In this document: piece by piece, positions 6,644 to 9,862 of the stretch
Numbering within the stretch: the stretch's first letter is position 1
Layout: each line of letters begins with the position of its first letter
Origin: Actinomycetes bacterium
GTDB lineage: Bacteria > Actinomycetota > Acidimicrobiia > Acidimicrobiales > JAKAOS01
Reading direction: 5' to 3'
Length of the DNA stretch: 9,862 nucleotides
Assembly (NCBI GenBank): GCA_021790615.1
Contig: JAJYGW010000057.1
Location: 1-9,862 of the forward strand
Translations under genes and position numbers: made by a program
Notes under the pieces: generated by a model
Seen by the model: only the letters and a program-made list of their open reading frames with translations
Told to the model about the DNA's origin: nothing
The model's database searches: none

Positions 6644-7555
6644 TCACGTCGTCTCGCCACCCTCGGCCTTTGGCGCCTCCGCCCCGAAACGAACCGTCAC
6701 CACCATCTCGTCGGTCGCCCTCACCACGCGGAGCTCGAGATCGCCCTCGCCGTCGAGCGCGGCGTAGAGGTCGTCGATCGTGACCAGGGCACGGTCGCCG
6801 GCGGCGGTGAGCACGTCGCCTCGCCGCAGCCCGGCACGGTCGGCAGCTCCGTCTTCCTCGACGCCGCGGATGAGGAGGCCTTCGACGTCCGGCAGGCCCG
6901 CTGCGGCCCGCAGGTGCCTGGCAACGTGCGCCGGAGCGATTGCAGCGCCGAGCCGGCGCCGGACCGGTGCGTCGCCGGCGGCGAGCCTCGAGATGCGCTG
7001 CCGCAACTCGTCGTTCGCCACGACCGCCAGGTAGAAACCTTCCTGCAGACGGTGCGTGTTCACACCGACGATCCGGCCGGAGGCGTCGGTGGCCGGGCCT
7101 CCCGAGGAACCGCGCCCGAGCGGGGCCGTGTGCTCGAGCCCGCCTTGGATTCGCCGGCCGCGAGGGCCGCGGAACGAACGACCGACCGACGAGATAGTGC
7201 CGGCCGTCACACGCACGCCACGGCCTCGCGGGTTGGCGAGAGCGATGACGACGTCGCCGACCTCCGGCGCGGCTTCCGACCATTCACTCGGGTCGATCGC
7301 CTTGGTGGCCCCGGTCTCGGCATTGAGCACGGCGAGGTCGCCGTCCACATCGGCGCCGGCGATCGAAGCGACCACCTCGCGCCCGTCGGGGAATTGGACG
7401 ACCGCTTGGTCACCGCGCAGGTTGTGGGCGTTCGTGAGGACGAGGTCCTTGCCGACGACGAGGCCCGAGCCCTGCCTGTTGATCGCGACCACCGACGGTC
7501 CGACTCGCTCTGCCGCTTTCCGGATGGCGGCTGTCAGTTCTTCCAGTGCACTCAT
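6644..7555 (-). CDS. HtrA/DegP-like trypsin-fold serine protease with C-terminal PDZ domain, no visible export signal
   Basis: A 303-residue protease. The trypsin-like domain (about 10-175) has the triad H44 (TNAHNL), D73 (GDLAVL) and S151 (GRGSSGGPA). A PDZ domain follows at about 190-295, with the typical GLLIRGVEEDGAADRAGL and GDVL blocks. HtrA proteins normally carry a signal peptide or membrane anchor. Here the N-terminus (MSALEELTAAIRKAAERVG) is an amphipathic helix, so the enzyme looks cytoplasmic unless a longer start is used. The ATG at 7555 is fixed by AAGGAGGTG (7570-7562), with AGGAGG 8 nt from the ATG. Open frame continues upstream, but it crosses the promoter and the divergent regulator gene and is not coding. 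A strong promoter with an overlapping palindrome lies just upstream, next to a divergent HxlR regulator, suggesting induction by a signal. The VOC gene follows 72 bp downstream. Confidence 0.9.
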   Translation of the reverse strand: MSALEELTAAIRKAAERVGPSVVAINRQGSGLVVGKDLVLTNAHNLRGDQAVVQFPDGREVVASIAGADVDGDLAVLNAETGATKAIDPSEWSEAAPEVGDVVIALANPRGRGVRVTAGTISSVGRSFRGPRGRRIQGGLEHTAPLGRGSSGGPATDASGRIVGVNTHRLQEGFYLAVVANDELRQRISRLAAGDAPVRRRLGAAIAPAHVARHLRAAAGLPDVEGLLIRGVEEDGAADRAGLRRGDVLTAAGDRALVTIDDLYAALDGEGDLELRVVRATDEMVVTVRFGAEAPKAEGGETT

Positions 7556-7561
7556 CCCGTC

Positions 7562-7570
7562 CACCTCCTT
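7562..7570 (-). promoter_or_regulatory. Strong Shine-Dalgarno of the HtrA-like protease gene
   Basis: Read on the minus strand this is AAGGAGGTG, nearly the full anti-Shine-Dalgarno complement. Its AGGAGG core is 8 nt before the ATG at 7555. It settles the protease start against the much longer open frame upstream. Confidence 0.85.
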
Positions 7571-7580
7571 GCAGGTAACT

Positions 7581-7598
7581 AGTAACTTGCAAGTGACT
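7581..7598. promoter_or_regulatory. 18-bp near-palindromic operator candidate over the protease promoter
   Basis: AGTAACTTGCAAGTGACT is a palindrome except for one symmetric base pair, with a perfect ACTTGCAAGT core. A further GTAACT half-site (7575-7580) is repeated 7 bp away from the one in the palindrome. The site covers the expected transcription start and overlaps the -10 of the protease promoter, where a repressor would block RNA polymerase. Winged-helix dimers such as HxlR proteins bind short dyads of this type, and an HxlR gene starts 128 bp away. Binding by that protein is inference. Confidence 0.6.
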
Positions 7599-7624
7599 AT
7601 ATACAGGTCTTGTGGCCGCCGCAA
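7596..7624 (-). promoter_or_regulatory. Sigma70-type promoter of the HtrA-like protease gene
   Basis: On the minus strand TTGCGG (7624-7619) is followed after exactly 17 bp by TATAGT (7601-7596), five of six matches to TATAAT. Transcription would start near 7589, leaving a leader of about 35 nt with a strong Shine-Dalgarno. The -10 sits in an AT-rich island that stands out in this GC-rich DNA. The -35 is only half-matched. Confidence 0.6.
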
Positions 7625-7625
7625 C

Positions 7626-7677
7626 GTGACCGGTTGAGATTGCCTGCGCCAGTGGGGCAGAAATCTCAACCGGTCAC
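7626..7677. repeat. Perfect 16-bp inverted repeat with inner hairpin
   Basis: GTGACCGGTTGAGATT (7626-7641) is matched by its exact reverse complement at 7662-7677, with 20 bp between. Inside the spacer, CTGCGCC (7644-7650) can pair with GGGGCAG (7654-7660) with one mismatch, so the whole 52 bp can fold into one long hairpin. It lies directly upstream of the protease -35 and about 50 bp before the HxlR start. It could be an operator for a second or tetrameric regulator, or an RNA leader hairpin. The arms do not carry attC-type core sites in the required order, and no U-tract follows. Confidence 0.9.
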
Positions 7678-7685
7678 CGGGTGAC
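7673..7685. repeat. 13-bp palindrome overlapping the right arm of the long inverted repeat
   Basis: GTCACCGGGTGAC is a perfect palindrome of 6-bp arms around a central G. Its left arm shares five bases with the right arm of the 16-bp inverted repeat. In RNA the two pairings would therefore exclude each other. As DNA, it would add a third GTGAC half-site to the cluster. Confidence 0.6.
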
Positions 7686-7726
7686 GGCCCACCACCCCGC
7701 GACCGAGGAGGTGTAGACCACAGACG

Positions 7727-8182
7727 ATGCACGACGCCGACCGCCGGACCGCAGTGCGCCGACCGGCAAGCCCGGCTCCGCTCGCTGACGCCCTCGAGCG
7801 GATCGGCGACCGGTGGACGCTCCTCGTGATCGCGGCGCTGTTGGCAGGACCGCTGCGTTTCGGAGAGCTGCAGGAGCAGGTGCCGGGCGTCGCCACGAGC
7901 GTGCTCTCCGCCCGCCTGCGCGAGCTCGAGCGGCAGGGACTCGTCATCGCCGAGCCGTACTCGACGAGGCCGGTCCGCCTCGAGTACCGGGTGACAGCGA
8001 GGGCGGCGGAGCTCGAAGGAGCGCTCCGGCTGCTCAGCGCCTGGGCAGCGTCCGCCGGCGGAGAGCCCGAGCACGGGCACGAACCGCCGGCCCACGCCGT
8101 CTGCGGCACACCGCTCGAGGTCCGTCACTGGTGCCCGACGTGCCGGCAGGTCGTGGACGAGGACGAGGAGGTCTGGTTGTGA
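7727..8182 (+). CDS. HxlR-family winged-helix transcriptional regulator with C-terminal Cys cluster
   Basis: A 151-residue DNA-binding protein. The winged helix-turn-helix (about 18-105) has the family blocks ALERIGDRWTLLVIAALLAGPLRFGEL, VATSVLSARLRELERQGLV and the wing around LEYRVT. HxlR sensors such as YodB or HypR use an N-terminal Cys; here there is none. All three cysteines are in the tail: C126, C136 and C139, with H134 (CGTPLEVRHWCPTC), which looks like a small zinc site or a thiol switch. The ATG at 7727 is the most likely start, but AGGAGG (7706-7711) is 15 nt away, wider than ideal, and no in-frame start lies closer. GTG 7754 would be an alternative inside the gene. It is divergent from the protease and shares a GTGA junction with the downstream hydrolase. 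It probably binds the palindromes between it and the protease gene. Confidence 0.88.
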   Translation: MHDADRRTAVRRPASPAPLADALERIGDRWTLLVIAALLAGPLRFGELQEQVPGVATSVLSARLRELERQGLVIAEPYSTRPVRLEYRVTARAAELEGALRLLSAWAASAGGEPEHGHEPPAHAVCGTPLEVRHWCPTCRQVVDEDEEVWL

Positions 8183-9279
8183 CGGCGTACGCCGAAGCGC
8201 TCCAGCGCCTGATCGACACACCGCTCGTGCCCCTGCCCGCCCATCCCGCCGGGGTGCCCTGGCCGGACCCGGACTGGCTGGAGGCCGACCCGCCTGACGG
8301 CATCGACCTCGAGCCGTTCCTGGAGGAGGCGTTCGACGACGACGGCCCGCTCGCTCGCACTTTCGCGGTCGTGGTCGTCCATCGAGGCTCTGTCATCGCC
8401 GAGCAGTACGGAGGCGAGCTCGAGCACTTCGATCGGCTGCCGGACGCGGTCGGCCCGGACACGCCGCTTCTCAGCTGGTCGATGGCGAAGTCGATGCTGC
8501 ACTCGGCGCTCGGGATACTCATCGCCCAGGGCAAGCTCCACCTCGACGGACCCGCGCCTGTCCCGGCATGGTCCAATCCCGCTGATCCGCGCCACGACCT
8601 CTCGCTCCAGGACATGCTGGAGATGCGCGACGGGCTCGACTTCAGCGAGGACTACGTCGACGCCGACGTCTCAGACGTCATCGAGATGCTGTTTGGTTCA
8701 GGCCAGTACGACGTCGCGGCCTACGCCGCGGCGCGGGAGTCGAGGTGGCCGGCGGGCGAGCGTTTCTCCTATTCGAGCGGGACGAGCAACATCCTCGCCG
8801 CCGTCCTCGGCCGCACCGTCGGCTCGGGCCACGCATGCGAGTCCTGGCTGCGCGAGCACCTCTTCGATCCGATCGGTGCACGGTCGGTGACGTTCGGTGT
8901 CGACGAGGCCGGGACCTGGGTGGCGTCCTCGTACGTGCACGCGACCGCGCGGGACTACGCCCGTTTCGGGGAGCTGCAGCTGCGCGACGGCGTGTGGAAC
9001 GGCCGCCGCGTCCTCCCAGAAGGTTGGGTCGATCACGGCCGCACGCCTCGATCCGTCGACGAGGAAGACGGGCATTTCTATGGCGCCCACTGGTGGATCG
9101 TCGGCGACGAGTGGGGAAGCTTCCTCGCCTCTGGCTACGAGGGGCAGACGATCACCATCTCGCCGGCGCTCGACCTCGTGCTCGTCAGGCTCGGCAAGAC
9201 TCCGGAGGAGCGCAGCGAGGACCTGTTCGACTGGCGCGACCGGATCATCCGGCACGTCGCCGAACGGCTCGGGGTCTGA
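8179..9279 (+). CDS. Serine hydrolase of the beta-lactamase / 6-aminohexanoate-dimer hydrolase fold
   Basis: A 366-residue penicillin-binding-protein-fold hydrolase. The nucleophile motif SxxK is S101-M-A-K104. The second motif is Y198-S-S, followed by GTSN. The third box is G319-Y-E-G322-Q, replacing KTG. HATARDYARFGEL (254-266) is also typical of the NylB/EstB-like branch. Such proteins are esterases, amidases or peptidases; true beta-lactamase activity is not implied. No signal peptide is visible, so it is probably cytoplasmic. The GTG at 8179 is fixed by AGGAGG (8166-8171) at 7 nt. It overlaps the HxlR stop by 4 bp (GTGA), so the two are translationally coupled and co-transcribed. Longer in-frame reading upstream is only an open frame inside the HxlR gene. 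It ends 5 bp from the convergent methyltransferase gene. Confidence 0.9.
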   Translation: MTAYAEALQRLIDTPLVPLPAHPAGVPWPDPDWLEADPPDGIDLEPFLEEAFDDDGPLARTFAVVVVHRGSVIAEQYGGELEHFDRLPDAVGPDTPLLSWSMAKSMLHSALGILIAQGKLHLDGPAPVPAWSNPADPRHDLSLQDMLEMRDGLDFSEDYVDADVSDVIEMLFGSGQYDVAAYAAARESRWPAGERFSYSSGTSNILAAVLGRTVGSGHACESWLREHLFDPIGARSVTFGVDEAGTWVASSYVHATARDYARFGELQLRDGVWNGRRVLPEGWVDHGRTPRSVDEEDGHFYGAHWWIVGDEWGSFLASGYEGQTITISPALDLVLVRLGKTPEERSEDLFDWRDRIIRHVAERLGV

Positions 9280-9284
9280 GCCGC

Positions 9285-9862
9285 TCACACCTCGACGAGG
9301 ATCTCGCCGTTCAGCACCGAGAACCAGGCGTCCTCGTGATGCGCCCAGCGGTGCCATCCCTCGGCTATCCCCGCGAGCTCGTCCCGTGTCGCGATGCCGA
9401 GCTCGATCGCTCGGTCGGCCAGCTGTGTCGCGCTGATGCGTTCGGCCCACAGATCCGCCCACCAGGTCCGCTCCTCCAGCCCCGAGAAACACCACACGGA
9501 TCCCGACCCCACGACCTCACCCAGTCCCGCCTGCCGCGCCCATGACTTGAGGCGTCGTCCCGCGTCCGGCTCGCCCCCGTTTGCCCTGGCGACCGCCCGG
9601 TAGACCTCGAGCCAGCGATCGAGGGCCGGCTCCTCCGGGTACCAGGTGAAGGCTCCGTAGTCGCCGTCCCGTGCCGCCACGATCCCACCCGCCTTGCAGA
9701 CGCGGGCCATCTCCCCGAGTGCCGCGCTCGGGCGCTCGAGGTGCTGGAGCAGTTGGTGCGCATGGACGACGTCGAAGGACCCCTCGTCGTAGGCGAGCTC
9801 GTACGCGTTGCCGGCGTGGAAAGCGAGGTTCGTCACGCCTGCTGCCTCGGCCACTGCCCTCG
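9285..9862 (-). CDS. Class I SAM-dependent methyltransferase (5' end cut by window edge)
   Basis: The C-terminal 191 residues of a methyltransferase are visible; the frame stays open to the right edge. The first visible part (NLAFHAGNAYELAYDEGSFD) follows the usual strand 3 position, and VVHAHQLLQHLERPSAALGEM and RVCKAGGIVAARDGDYGAF are the strand 4-5 motifs of the Methyltransf_11/UbiE-like type. The SAM-binding motif I (GxGxG) must lie outside. Codons for GTG near 9854 fall inside the fold, so they are not the start. After the Rossmann core the protein has an alpha-helical, Trp-rich C-terminal half (ERTWWADLWAERI, WHRWAHHEDAW), as in many small-molecule methyltransferases. Substrate is unknown. 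Confidence 0.88.
   Translation of the reverse strand, partial: RAVAEAAGVTNLAFHAGNAYELAYDEGSFDVVHAHQLLQHLERPSAALGEMARVCKAGGIVAARDGDYGAFTWYPEEPALDRWLEVYRAVARANGGEPDAGRRLKSWARQAGLGEVVGSGSVWCFSGLEERTWWADLWAERISATQLADRAIELGIATRDELAGIAEGWHRWAHHEDAWFSVLNGEILVEV

Noticed and set aside
7634..7664. Promoter for the HxlR gene using TTGAGA as -35
   Set aside because: TTGAGA matches well, but no acceptable -10 lies 16-19 bp downstream; the best hexamers match only two or three bases. The regulator's promoter is left unassigned.
7626..7677. Integron attC site
   Set aside because: GTTGAGA and TCTCAAC occur in the arms but in the opposite order to attC core sites, and they miss the RYYYAAC/GTTRRRY pattern by a base. 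No integrase or cassette array is present.
7626..7677. Intrinsic terminator
   Set aside because: The hairpin is strong but no T-run follows on either strand, and it lies between two divergent starts where no gene needs terminating.
7813..8178. Upstream extension of the serine hydrolase frame
   Set aside because: It lies out of frame inside the HxlR gene and shows no family sequence. The GTG at 8179 has a well-placed Shine-Dalgarno.
7556..8221. Upstream extension of the protease reading frame
   Set aside because: It would run antisense through the HxlR gene and across the promoter and inverted repeats. The strong Shine-Dalgarno fixes the start at 7555.

Overview
The DNA is strongly GC-rich, with G or C in most third codon positions, several GTG starts, and a DivIVA-type coiled-coil protein. 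Together with an IlvG-type TPP enzyme close to mycobacterial forms, this points to a high-GC Gram-positive bacterium, most likely an actinobacterium. An Acidimicrobiia-like lineage is only a guess. Genes are packed tightly: ten protein genes fill nearly the whole window, and the only gap above 100 bp is the 171-bp divergent region at 7556-7726. I see no rRNA, tRNA, CRISPR array, insertion sequence or phage gene.

Left part (1-3037). A tldD-tldE pair runs leftward. TldD carries the HExxxH zinc-protease motif. TldE is its non-catalytic partner, starts inside the tldD stop region and runs off the left edge. Reading away from tldD, with only 39 bp between the starts, is a small hot-dog thioesterase with the exact Thr/Glu/His spacing of fluoroacetyl-CoA thioesterase FlK. 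Both ends of that gene carry short in-frame tandem repeats, and its 3' end overlaps the convergent neighbour by 28 bp.

Middle (3010-6571). A leftward three-domain ThDP enzyme (acetolactate synthase / 2-hydroxyacyl-CoA lyase superfamily, IlvG-like) is divergent from a rightward DivIVA-domain protein with a long acidic tail. A leftward VOC (glyoxalase/extradiol dioxygenase-like) gene converges on the DivIVA gene. These look like ordinary housekeeping or metabolic genes without an obvious shared pathway.

Right part (6644-9862). A leftward HtrA-like serine protease with a PDZ domain, but no visible signal peptide or membrane anchor, is divergent from a rightward two-gene operon. That operon encodes an HxlR-family winged-helix regulator with a C-terminal Cys cluster and a serine hydrolase of the beta-lactamase/NylB type, joined by a 4-bp ATGA-like (GTGA) overlap. 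The region between holds a good sigma70-type promoter for the protease, an 18-bp near-palindrome lying on its -10 and start point, and a perfect 16-bp inverted repeat next to its -35. The simplest reading is that the HxlR protein controls the protease, and perhaps itself, through these sites. This is the most interesting part of the window. The right edge cuts a leftward SAM-dependent methyltransferase gene.

No clearly new multi-gene system is evident. The best leads are the protease/HxlR control region, the repeat-bearing thioesterase, and the shared or leaderless promoters between divergent genes.
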